In this document: positions 1-11,142 of the stretch, one piece after another
Layout: every line of letters starts with the position of its first letter
Numbering within the stretch: the stretch's first letter is position 1
Assembly: GCA_037953745.1 (NCBI GenBank)
Contig: JBAKBP010007189.1
Location: 1-64,000, forward strand
Length of the DNA: 64,000 bases
Origin: Lithodes maja
Lineage: Eukaryota > Arthropoda > Malacostraca > Decapoda > Lithodidae
Reading direction: 5' to 3'
The notes under the pieces: generated by a model
The model's input: the letters and a program-made list of their open reading frames with translations, nothing else
Databases searched by the model: none
Told to the model about the DNA's origin: nothing
Made by a program: the position numbers and the translations under genes

Positions 1-1888
1 GTGAGAGAGGGAGAGGGACCGGACTCGGGCACCACCGCTTCAACTGGGAGTACCAAGCCTGGGCCGGCCACAGAGGCGCTATGAGCCAGACTCTGCCGCG
101 GTACAGCCGCAGCCGCGCGAGGACTTTGCACATCAACAGTGCGTCTGGTGGCGGAAATATGTATATCGACTGCCACCTGCTCCAGTCTTCCATGAAAGCG
201 TCCGGACCCCCCTCCGGAGTACGAGTCCGGAGGGATAGGTATCGAGGCAACTTGCGCGTCTCCTTCGATGCGAACAAGTCGACCTCCGGAACACCCCAGG
301 AAGCCGCTAGGTCGTCGAATACAGTCTGTTTCATTGCCCATTCTACAAGAACGCCCTGTCCTCGCGACAGGGCGTCCGCCCACAGGTTGGCAGACCCGGG
401 CAGGTAGGAGGCGTGCAGGGAGATGTTGTGTCGGTTCGCGAGGAAGAACAACTTCTCGGAGATCCCCAACAGAGTCAAAGACCTGGAGGACCCCTGCTTT
501 TGGATACAGTGGACAGCTGTCTGATTGTCCATCCTGAAGGCCACCGACAGGCCCCGAAGGGCCAGCGCGTGGTCCCGCAGAAAGAACAAGGGAACCAAGA
601 GTTCGAGGGCATTGATGTGTAGGTGTGTGTGTCCCACCCATCTGCCGTGTTGTTGATGTCCCAGGTTGGATTGGTAACCCCACCCCACCTCGCTCGACGC
701 ATCCGTATCCACCCAGATCGTCGGCGGGGGGGAGGTCCAAGGCACAGCCGCAGAGAGCGTGCCCCGAGCAACCCAGTGTCCTAAGTGTCTGTGAATGGAA
801 CGCGGGATCGGCATGAGCCGATCCATAGGGACCAACGGAAACACCCTGTTGCCCATGAGGATTAGGCGGCGCAGCCTGAGCCTCCCTAAGGGAATGGTCA
901 GAGCAGCCCAATTGAGGGAACCCACTAACGAGTCCCAGATCCTCCTCGTGAGGGAGACCGAGTGCAACACGGCGAAAACCTTCCTGCGAAGTTTCACCGC
1001 GTTTGGCTGACTCTGGGTAACCGTAGCGTTTGTCAGATCCCATTCGAGACCTACCCACGTCACGACACGCGACGGGGTCAGGCGGGACTTGGGAATGTTT
1101 ATGTTGAACCCTAACTGTGTGATGTGTCGAACTACGGTGAGGGTGTCGCGAACGCAGTGTTCTAGGGTGTCTGAAACTATCAACCAATCGTCCAAGTAAA
1201 ACAGGATCTGGAGGCCGCCCCTGAGGAGAGGATCCAGAGCCTGCTTCACCAGTTTCGAGAAGACCCGCGGCGCGATGTTGAGACCGAAGGGAAGCCTGTC
1301 GAACATGAACACGCGATCGGAAGTCCGAACGGCCAAGAATCGCTGGAAACGAGGATGTATAGGGACGTGCCAATACGCATCCTTGAGGTCCAGCGACACT
1401 ACCCACGACAGAGGCCGCAGGGCCAGTCGTACCTGGTGCACCGTCAGCATCCGAAATCGCGTGTTCACGATGTGCCCGTTGAGGGCCGACAGATCCACCA
1501 CCGGTCGCATCGCGTCGCAGTCCTTCTTCGGTACCAGAAATACACGGGAGAGGAAAACCGGGTGACCGGCTTTCACCTCCTTGACGATGCCCTGCTCGTG
1601 CATGGATGTAATCACGGCGGCCACCTCCGAAGAGACAGGCCGGCTTCGTTGACAAGAGCTGAGTGGGGGTCTGGACTTCCATCTCCAGGTTAGACCCCTC
1701 CGTGCAATCTTTCGCCCCCACGTCCCTCGCGGCCATCGAAGGGCGCAAGGGCGAAAACAACCTGTGGGAGCCCCCGAGATGAGGTGAGCGACCCGGTCGG
1801 CGAGGCGAGAAGGAGAACAGGGAGGAGACCGACCCGGAGAACCTACACATTTTTTGACGTGGAGGGTCCCCCGGTACGGTCCTTGCGG
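1..1888 (-). CDS. DIRS-1 reverse transcriptase / RNase H, open to the window edge
   Basis: Reading the minus strand down from 1888 I find no stop before base 1 (over 600 codons). Fingers/palm motifs appear in order: RPVVDLSALN, VVSLDLKDAYWHVPIHP, LPFGLNIAPRVF, FYLDDWLI (codons around 1175-1200). Then come the RNase H core WVDTDAS with GWGYQS, ELLVPL, MDNQTAVHCIQ and WADALSRE. The frame ends at a stop (1889-1891) 47 bases inside the Gag ORF, is one base behind Gag (-1), and has no ATG before the RT domain itself. It is therefore probably made as a frameshift fusion. All catalytic residues I can locate are present, so the RT may be functional. Confidence 0.85.
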
Positions 1889-4884
1889 TCATAAGACCCT
1901 CGTTGACCACCCCTACCCCCCCCACCTCGTCGAAAAGGGCGGGACACCCCATCCCCTGTCCGTCGAGCGTCGGACCCCGTCGAAGTGCGGCCGGAAGTGG
2001 AAGGCTGGCCAGCCCCTTCTCGGCGGGGATGAAAGGGAGCAGGAGCAGAAGTGCGAGGCGGAACCGACGCTCGAGCCGGCAACTTCCCTTTCCTGCGCCC
2101 TTTCTTGGCAGCAGCAGTGGCACTAGCACTCCGAGGAGGACCGGCAGAAGGACGGGACTGCGAAGACCCTGGTCGCGACACAGCGCGTCTTTGCGTGTCG
2201 TAAGCAGGGTCCGCTGACAGAGAAGCGTAGCGTTCCCAAGCATCCTGCGCGAACAGCCCCGATGTATATAACTCAGAGTACAACAAACCCTGACGAATAT
2301 CCAAAGGGGCCTTCCGGCAGAACGAGGACCTTACCGTTTGGCGTTGCCGAGTAGCCTCGCACAAAACCGCCTTCAGCTCGGGAACCAAAGACACCGCGAG
2401 CTGAAGGTGGATCCGCCTAACGTGGTCCAAACCCTCGCGAAGATCGCCAGGTGCAGTCGCCTCGATAAGTCGCAGGTGGTGAACAGAGGTCTGGAGGGAA
2501 CCTAAAAAACAAGAAAATAAGTTCGCCACCCTCTGCCGCAAGGTAAAATCCCTGTCGACAGAGGACTTATCTGGGTGGGAAAAGAACGGGTTAGCAATAG
2601 CACAAATTTCAAGTTTGGGAGCGCTAATCCAGGACCAGAACTTGCCATCCAATCCGGCGACAGACACAAGAGGAGGCAAAAGCAGTGACGACTCTGGGGG
2701 AGGGACTGAAGAAGATCTGTCGACGGAACGGTTAGCAAATTCTAAGGCCTCAGCAAACCAGGCCTCCAATGGGAGAGGATTATCAAGGACGACGGACAAG
2801 CCAGGCTTACCGTCGTCGCTCAAACCCGTCCCATAGGAGGACAGCCCCGTCAAAACAGCGAGGGACTGAACATCTTGAAGGATGTCCTGGCGGCTGAAGT
2901 CTGACCAGAGCTTAGTACGAGGAGCAGACGGGGGCTTGGGCTTAACCGAAAAGTACTGAAGGTCAGTCCTCGTCGGGTAAGCCCGAACCTCCACGTCGGC
3001 CACCTGACCATCCTCCCTGATCGCCCTAAACTGCATTTTATCATTAAGCTGCACCGACCAGCCCAAAGGTAGGGCCCTCTCACCGGACGGTAAATCGGTA
3101 GCACGCCCCGGGTGGGAGGCCTGCACCCCCTTCCAAACAGCCAAGGAGCCATAGAGGAGAGGCATAGTCCTCGACGGGACCTTGGCCTTCTGGATGGGGG
3201 GCAAGCGCGGACCCTGCCCTAGCAGACGGAGGACCCCCGCATGGGAGACAGCAGGGGGAACCACCTGAGCCAGGGCAGGAGCAGTGCTAGCCGACGACCG
3301 GGCAGGAGGGGAAGCAGGGCGAGAGGGAATGTGGTCCACCGCAGAGGGGAGGGGGACCAAAGCAGGGGCAGGTTGGGTGAGGCGCTGGGGTTGTGTCACC
3401 GCCAAGAAGCGCGACAAGAGGGATTCCTGCATCGCCTCCAATCGCGCGTCGAAGTGTGACACAACCCACCCCTGCAGAGCCGAAAATCGATCCGAGAGAG
3501 GCGAACCCCCCGAAGATTGTTCGGCCAGCAGGGGCGAGCGTGAGCGAGAGCGAGACCCATGACACGAAACAGCAGCGTCGCGGCCCAAAGAAGGCGAGCG
3601 ACGACTGCCGTGGCGTCCCAGAGGGTTTCGCCCCCGCTCACTAACGCCCGAGGGGGAAACATCATCCTCCCCCTCTTCCAGCGACACGTCAGCCCCCGAG
3701 AAAGGGGACCCCGAAACCTCGCTATACTCTACCGAGTCAAGCGGCGGGGTACCCACTCGGGGAGCCGGAAGCCGAAGATCAGGGATCGAAGAAGGAAGAG
3801 GAGTAGGATGACGGGAGTGGGAAGGCTGGCCGGGTGAAAGGAGGTCAGAAGGAGCCGCGGGGGGAAACAAAGCAAGGATCCCCGGGGCTGATAGAACAGG
3901 GCGGCCCGACACAGAGGAGGAGGAGGGAGGAACCACCACCTTGGGACGAGACCGCGAAGGAAGAAGAGGCACAGAAGCAGGAGAAGTAGGAGGAGAAGCA
4001 ACGACAACCTGGCGCTCCCCCCTGGACAGAGTAGGAGGAGGGAGCAGAGGGCCAGCTACATGATGGACTTCCGCCCGCGTGGAGGACACATGAAGAGGAC
4101 GCCTCATGTGCAGGGGAAGCGGGCGGAAAGTGGTAGAGCCCCGATCCGGAGAGGCCAGGGGAGGGCGTACAGGGGCAGAGACGCTAACCCTGGCCTCAGG
4201 GCGAGAACCATGACGAGGGCGACGGCCGGAGTCAAGGCCAGCAGGAGGACGAGGAGGGGCAGCAGAGGATGGACGACGAGGAGAGCGAGAGCGTGGACGG
4301 AGCTGAGGATCCTCCCGACGATGCGGCGACCGACCACGGGACCCAGGAAGAAGGGCCCGAGCAGGAAGAGGGCCAGGTAAACGGCCCCCAGACGGGTCAG
4401 GGATGCCCAGGGCCACACGGATCCGGTCATCCACAAAAGCCGGTGAGCGATGGCCCACAGATCGAATGTGGTGGGAGACCACCGCCCACACGGACTGAAG
4501 GGATGCCGAGGCCGCCGCTGCGTCAGAGGAACCAGGGCGATTGTCCACCACATCCACCAAGTCCATGCACGGACCACACAGCGCAGGGAGGTAGGCCGTA
4601 GAGGACACACATTGGGAGTGGCGGAGGCAAGACCGGTGGCACTCCAAACAAGGGGAGCCACAGCCCTGGCGAAAGCAAGGCATCACAACCTGCAATGGAA
4701 GAACACACAGCATAAGCAGCACGGTGACGGAGTCAGCGAAGAGAATGTCCAATAAAAACCAGGGAATGAGCATGGGTAAACAAGAAGACACATGCAAACT
4801 GGAAGGCGTACTCACTCGAAACCGGGAACACTGAGGTAGGCGATGAGGGCAGGCGATGCTGAAAAGCACAAGCAGAACCTGCAA
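1843..4884 (-). CDS. DIRS-1 Gag-like protein
   Basis: The 1013-codon ORF begins MQVLLVLF and ends TSKNV. The N-terminal 130 residues are Cys-rich, residues about 150-470 are Ser/Pro/Arg-rich with RSRSP repeats and probably disordered, the middle holds WSDFSRQDILQDVQSLAVLTGLSSYGTG, and the C-terminus is basic and Gly/Arg-rich (RRGGGGRGGQRG), suited to RNA binding. The true start may be internal, because the first codons follow a ctttgcag acceptor-like sequence. The disordered part is intrinsically poor in A on the sense strand. A broken homologue is in DIRS-2. The Gag assignment rests on position and composition. Confidence 0.7.
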   Translation of the reverse strand: MQVLLVLFSIACPHRLPQCSRFRVSTPSSLHVSSCLPMLIPWFLLDILFADSVTVLLMLCVLPLQVVMPCFRQGCGSPCLECHRSCLRHSQCVSSTAYLPALCGPCMDLVDVVDNRPGSSDAAAASASLQSVWAVVSHHIRSVGHRSPAFVDDRIRVALGIPDPSGGRLPGPLPARALLPGSRGRSPHRREDPQLRPRSRSPRRPSSAAPPRPPAGLDSGRRPRHGSRPEARVSVSAPVRPPLASPDRGSTTFRPLPLHMRRPLHVSSTRAEVHHVAGPLLPPPTLSRGERQVVVASPPTSPASVPLLPSRSRPKVVVPPSSSSVSGRPVLSAPGILALFPPAAPSDLLSPGQPSHSRHPTPLPSSIPDLRLPAPRVGTPPLDSVEYSEVSGSPFSGADVSLEEGEDDVSPSGVSERGRNPLGRHGSRRSPSLGRDAAVSCHGSRSRSRSPLLAEQSSGGSPLSDRFSALQGWVVSHFDARLEAMQESLLSRFLAVTQPQRLTQPAPALVPLPSAVDHIPSRPASPPARSSASTAPALAQVVPPAVSHAGVLRLLGQGPRLPPIQKAKVPSRTMPLLYGSLAVWKGVQASHPGRATDLPSGERALPLGWSVQLNDKMQFRAIREDGQVADVEVRAYPTRTDLQYFSVKPKPPSAPRTKLWSDFSRQDILQDVQSLAVLTGLSSYGTGLSDDGKPGLSVVLDNPLPLEAWFAEALEFANRSVDRSSSVPPPESSLLLPPLVSVAGLDGKFWSWISAPKLEICAIANPFFSHPDKSSVDRDFTLRQRVANLFSCFLGSLQTSVHHLRLIEATAPGDLREGLDHVRRIHLQLAVSLVPELKAVLCEATRQRQTVRSSFCRKAPLDIRQGLLYSELYTSGLFAQDAWERYASLSADPAYDTQRRAVSRPGSSQSRPSAGPPRSASATAAAKKGRRKGKLPARASVPPRTSAPAPFHPRREGAGQPSTSGRTSTGSDARRTGDGVSRPFRRGGGGRGGQRGSYDRKDRTGGPSTSKNV
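1849..1855 (-). promoter_or_regulatory. Candidate -1 ribosomal frameshift site A AAA AAT
   Basis: The last Gag codons are TCA AAA AAT GTG TAG. The run A AAA AAT fits X XXY YYZ, and slipping back one base gives AAA AAA TGT GTA, which is the RT frame. It lies two codons before the Gag stop, within the 47-base overlap. DIRS-2 has CAACACAAT here, so the run is lost in that broken copy. Confidence 0.5.
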
Positions 4885-6109
4885 AGATGGAGAAAGTGTT
4901 AAACACCACTCAACACCTCACATGCAGGGCCCTAACTCCATAAAGTGTAGACGCCAATATAGTAATAGGCAACAAGATGACACAAAAAAGGGTCAACAGT
5001 GAAAGCCAACTATAACCGCAAATTTGCGGGCCAATGGAGGTAGATCCGTACCGACACAAACCTCCCACATCGTCACGCGACCCCCCAGCGACCACCGCAA
5101 ATTTGCGGGGAGCCGAATCGAGCACTCAGCAAATTTGCGGGACCTGCCAAGAGGGCCCGGTGCCGAACAAGCGAGAGGGGCGTCTAGGAAAACCAAAAAA
5201 GGCCCGCAAACAAGCGTCAACTCCGTATCTCCAAGCGACGATGACCGCGACCATCAAGCTGAGCAGTGTCTTCCTTGATAATGTCCTGACTCGACCGGTC
5301 AAGGGAGAGGCAAGGAAGGCACACCAGGGGAGACGAGGCACATCCCCTGGGAACCACCCAACCCACAGAGATAGAGCAAAGCCCATGAGAAGAAGTGGCA
5401 GGTTGGGTGGTTTGGCACAACAGGGGCCCCCGTGGGGTACCCCAAGATTGGGCAAAAGTTATGATAAGGATGGAGGTGAAAACAGGAAGGGAACACAAAA
5501 ACCAGTAACGAAACTGGCGAGAAAAAGGGTGGCCTAGCCGCGAGTAGAGAATGTGTCAGGGGCGAAAAACCCTGTGGAGTGAGGGAGAGGCCCCCGTGGG
5601 GTACCTCTGGGTATCACGAACCACTAAGCGCCCAGGCCCTTGAGACACAGTGAAGGCTCGAAAGGGGGGACTCGGGAATAACGCTAGTTATGCGGCTGAC
5701 ACAAACACTACAAACAGCACCGCCACCACGAAATCTCAGATTGTGAACCAACTGTACACCTAGGCTATGAAAAAATGAGAACTCATAAGGGCATAGCAAT
5801 TCCTGAATGATAAACAAGCTAGGCTAACTGAAGCTAAAAGCTAAACTATGCCCAGACTAACAGGAAAAAAGAATATGAAAAGAGAAAGAATGAAAACATA
5901 TAGACGGGGAACGCCAAGCGCCCCCGTACCTTCGGTAGCTATTTCCACACGCGTCTCCATTAAACACACTGAGGAGCCCATTTAGGTGTGTCCTAGATCA
6001 CGTAACATCTGTCTAGCAAAAAGAAGGCCAGAAAAGCCGAAACGAACCTAAAACAGGGTGAATTGAAGGAGCACAACAAAAGTGGACTTCAATAATGGCG
6101 ACGCGTGAA

Positions 6110-6416
6110 AAAATGATAACAAGAGAGGGTCGCTTATGCGCACGTTCGACAGGGATCGGCGCATAACGGAACACGGGATGGGCCTTGAGCGGTAACTAAG
6201 GTAAACCCCTTTTTCTTCTCTTGTAATGCTTTTTTCACCTTCGGTGGTAGTTTTGGTTAATGTACAACGTCTCCTAGAGCAAGATAAGGAGTAGACTCTA
6301 GACGTTTTCTTTTTAACCGCGGTTGGAATGACGACATAGCAGTCAAAATAGACAAGTCGTCATTGCAATTAGGTTAATAGCCTTGACGTTGGATTTGCCA
6401 AGACTACTAACAAATT
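6110..6416. repeat. DIRS-1 5' inverted terminal repeat
   Basis: This block matches 33310-33616 with few differences and is the reverse complement of 25413-25715. It ends gccaagactactaacaaa. A LINE-D tail starts directly after it. Confidence 0.8.
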
Positions 6417-6833
6417 GTGTTGTTGTTGTTCCCTAAGCTGCCTGGCCGAACAGCCCCGAGTCCCTGAGAAAGGCCATGGCCACGATCGGGCTTTCCCACA
6501 GAGCTCTCATTGAGTGTAGATTGTGTTGTTGGCGTAAGTGGTTGTGTGAAATGCAGTCTTCTATGATGTGTTTAATGGTATGGGGTGCTGTGTTACATCC
6601 CGGGCAGGCGTCGACAACGGAGTCATCCAGCCTCTTCTGATAGCTCAGGAGAGCTGGATGGTGTCCGCATCTCAGCCTGGCCAGGTGGACTCTGTCCTCG
6701 CGAGGAAGGGAGGATTCGGAAGGATGGATTTCAGGAGGTCGTGCATGCAGCTGCGTGTTGTCTGAGAGGACAATAATTGTACTTACACTAGTTGTACTTA
6801 CACTAGTTGTATTTGCGGGAGTGAGCATGCTCG

Positions 6834-7303
6834 TTAATTCCCGCCTCCTAAGATATGTTTGTCATACCGTGCTTTGAAACTATGCACTGTAGGTGCAGAC
6901 ACTACTTCGGCTGGCAATTTGTTCCACCCACTAATCGAGTTGGTAGGAAATCTTTTACTTTTCAGATCAGATTTACTATTTAGCACTTTTAGTTTGTAGC
7001 TGTGACCTCTTGTCCTCTCACCTCCATCCCTCTCTATGAAGTTTTCTTGGTCAATTTTGTCAATACCTCTAACACATCTATATATCTGAATTTGCTGTCC
7101 TCGTTTCCTTCTCTGTTCCAGTGTAGGTAGATTCAATCTCTCGAGCCTCTCTTGGTACTCCAAATTTTCCAAACCTGGGATCATCCTCGTAGCTGCTCTC
7201 TGTACCCTCTCAATTTTGTGGATATGTTTCTTCAAGTGAGGGGACCACACTACAGATGCATATTCCATCCTGGGTCTTATTATTGCCGTTATTATCTGTT
7301 TCA
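6834..7303 (-). pseudogene. LINE-B C-terminal domain
   Basis: The peptide reads MEYASVVWSPHLKKHIHKIE, then RAATRMIPGL, RLERLNLPTLEQRR and a terminal KARYDKHILGGGN, the usual post-RT tail of CR1/L2-like LINEs. It resumes the frame broken by the RTE insertion whose target duplication is atctgtttca. Confidence 0.75.
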
Positions 7304-9132
7304 GTAGATGAGGAATTTGGAAGGAATCTGAGTGTAAAATGGAGGGAGAGTAAGAAACTGTTCTGGAAAGAAGTCAAGAAAGTTAGGGAAGGTAGCAAGG
7401 GAAACAGTAAGGGTGTGAAAGATAAGAATGGGAGAATGCTAGCCGAGAAGCAAGAGAGAGTCGAAAGATGGAGGGAGTACTTCAGTGAGTTGCTAAATGA
7501 AAGGAATGAAGAGCCAGCAAACATAGCTGGATATGGTATGGGAGGGAGAAGAAGAGAAGTAGTGGAGGAGGAGGTGGGGATCAGGAGGTCAGAAGTGTGG
7601 GAAGCCATGAAAAGAGTGAAGTTGGGGAAAGCACCAGGAACAGATGGAGTGTGTGGGGAAATGTTGAGGTATGGTGGTGAGATAGTGATAGAATGGGTAT
7701 GGAAAATGTGCAAACTAGCATGGGAGAAGGGGAGTGCACCCGATGACTGGAAGACTGGCATAATAGTCCCCCTATATAAGGGCAAAGGGGAAAGAGGAGT
7801 GTGTGGTAACCACCGAGGAATATGTCTTCTAAGCGTAGTAGGGAAGGTATACAGTAGGGTAGTGATTGAGAGAGTGAGAGTGAGAACTGAGAAATGGATA
7901 GGCGACGAGCAGGGAGGCTTTAGGAAGGGAAGAGGATGTGTAGATCAGATTTTTACCCTGAATTGTGTTGTGGAGAAGTATCTGGAGAAGAAACAAAAGG
8001 TGTATGTTGCCTTTATGGACTTGGAGAAGGCCTATGACAGAGTGGATAGAGAAGGTTTGTGGAAAGTACTTAGAATATACGGAGTAGAGGGCAAGTTGCT
8101 GAAAGCAGTGAAGAGCATGTATGAGGGTGCAAAGGCGGCAGTACGTGTGGAGAGTGAGCAGAGCGAGTTCTTTGACCTGAATGTTGGTTTGAAACAGGGG
8201 TGTGTGATGTCCCCGTGGTTGTTTACTGTATATATGGATGGAGTTATGAAAGAAATACTATCAAGAGCAGTGGATGTTGGTGTATCGCTGAAAAGGGAGG
8301 GAATTGAGTGGAAGCTACCTATACTGCTGTTTGCGGATGATACAGTTCTGATGAGTGATAATGAATGGGAGTTGCAGGGTCTGGTAAATGAGTTTGGAAC
8401 AGTGTGCGAAAAACGGAATTTGAAGGTAAATACGGGGAAGAGCAAGGTTATGGTCTTCGAAAGGGGTGAAGTCACAGAGTGTGAGGTGAAGCTGAACGGT
8501 CAGGCTATGGAGATCGTCAACTCTTTTAAGTATCTGGGCAGTGTGTTGAGTAAAGATGGGACTATGGATGAAGAGGTGCGGGAGAGGGTACAACAGGGGA
8601 AGAGGGTTGTAGGAACGCTAAAAGCAGTAACAAGAAATAGGGTGGTCAGTATGGAAGTGAAGAAGTCCTTGCATGACAGTGTGGTAATCCCGACACTGAC
8701 TTACGGAAGCGAAGCATGGACGTTGGTTGAGAGACTCAGACCAAGAGTGAGAGCAGTGGAAATGAATTACTTAAGGAGTGCGTGCGGAATTACATGGAGG
8801 GATAGACAGACTAATGAGGAAGTAAGAAGGAGGTGTGGTGTGGAGGTAGATGTGCTGGAAAGTGTGAAAAGGAACAACTTGAGATGGTTCGGCCATATGG
8901 AACGTATGGAAAGCGAGAGAATGACTAAGAGGGTGTACGAGAGCGAGGTGGAGGGACAGAGGGGGAGAGGTAGACCGAATATGAGGTGGAAGGATGGAGT
9001 GAGGAACTACATGAATGAAGGCGGTGCTGGTTGGGGGGAGGGGCGTCGACTGACTGGGGACAGAGGTGCATGGGGGCGGTTCGTTCGTGGCCACCCCTTC
9101 GGGGATCACGGCGTCAGGCAATAGATAGATAG
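7304..9132 (+). mobile_element. RTE-type LINE copy 1, 5'-truncated, inserted in LINE-B
   Basis: A 10-base target duplication, atctgtttca, flanks it (7294-7303 and 9133-9142). It begins inside the pre-RT region and ends in the (TAGA)n microsatellite tail typical of RTE elements. The open frame runs to 9124: RT motifs PGTDGVCGEML, GIIVPLYKGKGE, QGGFRKGRGCVDQIF, FMDLEKAYDRVDR, GLKQGCVMSPWLF, LLFADDTVLM (FADD at 8330-8341), then the C-terminal RWFGHMERM and RGRGRPNMRWKDGVR. It has no stop or frameshift in the preserved part, so it is young. The endonuclease is missing. Confidence 0.88.
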
Positions 9133-9142
9133 ATCTGTTTCA

Positions 9143-10654
9143 TGGTGTTTTCATTAAGATAATTGAAAGACATCCTGATATTTGCCAATAGTGCTAGTGA
9201 TTCTCTCACTATCTTATTTACGTGGCTTTCTGGAGACATGTTATCCCTAAATTCTATCCCCAAGTCTTTTTCTGCTTTGGGAATCACTTCGTTTCCTAGT
9301 TTATAATCTTTTCTAGGTCTGTACTTGCTTTTACCCATTTCTAGAGTCTTACATTTCCCTGCATTGAACTCCATATTCCATTTGATGCTCCATTCATGGA
9401 TCTTTTGCAAATCTGCTTGGAGCTCAAGGCAATCCTCCTGGGTTCTGATCGTTTTAAGCAGCTTCGCATCGTCCGCAAACATACTCATGTAGCTTGTTAG
9501 TCCCTCAGGTAAGTCATTTACAAATATCAGAAACATGATTGGGGCTAGAACAGATCCTTGTGGTACCCCACTCGTAATTTGAGTCCAGTTTGACGATTTC
9601 CCCCTTACTGTTGTTCTCATCTGTCTTCCGCTAAGGTAGCTCTCCATCCATTTCAGCAGTTTGTCTCCTACTTTTCCCTCATGTTTTAATTTCCACAGCA
9701 ATCTCTTGTGTGGAACTTTGTCAAATGCCTTTTTAAAGTCTAGGTAGGCACAGTCTACCCATCCTTCCCTCTTGTCCACTGTGTCTATTACTCTAGAGTA
9801 AAAACTCAACAAGTTGCTTACACATGATCTGCCACCTCTGAATCCAAATTGTCGGTCAGTAATTAATCTTTTGGATTCCAGGTAGTTCACCCATTTGTCC
9901 CTTATTAATCCTTCCAGAATCTTCATGAGGATACTCAATAGTGATACAGGTCTATAGTTCAGTGGTTTATCTCTGCTTCCTCCCTTAAATATAGGAATAA
10001 TGTTTGCTCTTTTCCATTCTGTAGGTACTATCCCTGTGTCCAATGATTTGGTCATTATGTCATATAACGGTATACTCAGTTCCATAGCATTTTCTTTAAT
10101 AATCCAGCCTGATACTCCGTCCGGTCCAGCGGCTTTGTTTGGATCCACCTTACTCATTTTGTCTATGAGCTCTGGTCTGTTAAATGTTACTTCCGGCATT
10201 TCCTCTGTACCTATCTCATTGGTTTCTGGTGCAATGAATTCTCCTTCTTTTGTAAATACTGATGCAAACTTTCTATTTAGTTCTTCCGCAATCTCTGTAT
10301 CCTCTATGATTCTGTTTCCACTTTTAATCTTAACGATCGTGGCTTTTATCTTCCTTTTGCCGTTTACAAACTTGAAAAACATTTTTGGATTTTTTTCCAT
10401 AGTTCTCCACTATCCCTTTCTCATGGTTGAAAAACATTTTTGGATTTTTTTCATAGTTCTCCACTATCCCTTTCTCATGGTTTGCCTCTGACCTCCTCCT
10501 CATTTCTGTGTATTTGTTTCTCTCTTCTTTATACTTTTGCCTGTTATCTTCCGAATCCCAGTTTCTCATCTTTTTCCAGGCTTTGTTTTTTGTTTCCTGT
10601 GCTTGCCTACATTCGCGGTTAAACCATACTTTGTGATTACTTTTTTCCCTTTTA
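9143..10654 (-). pseudogene. LINE-B reverse transcriptase
   Basis: The 428-codon frame at 10400-9114 runs from the pre-RT region through GPDGVSGWIIK, ANIIPIFKGGSRD, RPVSLLSILMKILE, LDFKKAFDKVPHKRLL, SGVPQGSVLAPIMF and SMFADDAKLLK (catalytic DD). Just upstream, 10370-10490 holds a tandem duplication of about 56 bases that disrupts the frame. The 3' part is cut by the RTE insertion at 9142 and resumes at 7303. Confidence 0.8.
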
Positions 10655-11142
10655 TTAACCCTCCAGCCCCGGCTATGTATTATATATATATTCCTCGAAA
10701 CCCGGGTGTTTTGGCCGAAAAACGTCTAGGCTAGGCTACCGTATATTCGTTAATCAGACTGCTTCCCGCATTCCCGCGCATCCCCAAGCGTAGCTGTGTT
10801 ATTTACCTGTAGAATGGCATTAAGTAGAGCTCTCTAAGTCAACTGGTTGAGCTGTGATGATGATTTCATTGGAGATAACTTTATGGCCAAAACAGCCACT
10901 TTACACCACTTTTCGATACTTAACAACAACATACAGGCACACACGAACAAGCGACGCTCTCCTTCTTGTGGCCGGAGATGCGGAGCGTCGGTCCAGCCGG
11001 CTGTTGTTTACATGCGTCGGACCGACGCCTCGCACACGAAGCTCACAGGCTTTCAACCACTGGGCGTTCAAGAGGCCATCCGGGTTCCTGTTATATGCTT
11101 TTTTATGGGCGTTCAAGAGCCCATCCGTGGTGAGAGGGTTAA
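10655..11142. mobile_element. piggyBac-like MITE P1, copy 1 (TTAA-flanked)
   Basis: It is bounded by TTAA at both ends. Inner termini are ccctccagccccgg and, reversed, ccctctcaccacgg. It has no coding potential. It is nearly identical through its first 380 bases to 54096-54582. It splits LINE-B between endonuclease and RT. Confidence 0.75.

Larger units (their letters stand above)
1..6416 (-). mobile_element. DIRS-type retrotransposon, copy 1 (3' part cut by the window edge)
   Basis: On the minus strand the order is 5' inverted terminal repeat (about 6110-6416), leader (4885-6110), Gag-like ORF, then an RT/RNase H frame running off the window at base 1. The RT is the DIRS kind (FYLDDWLI box, LPFGLNIAPR) and the RNase H region has WVDTDAS and WADALSR. 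DIRS elements encode a tyrosine recombinase instead of an integrase; here it lies beyond the left edge. The terminal sequence ending tccaacgtc...agtag matches DIRS-2 at 33310-33617 almost base for base. It lies antisense to the tuberin gene. Confidence 0.88.
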
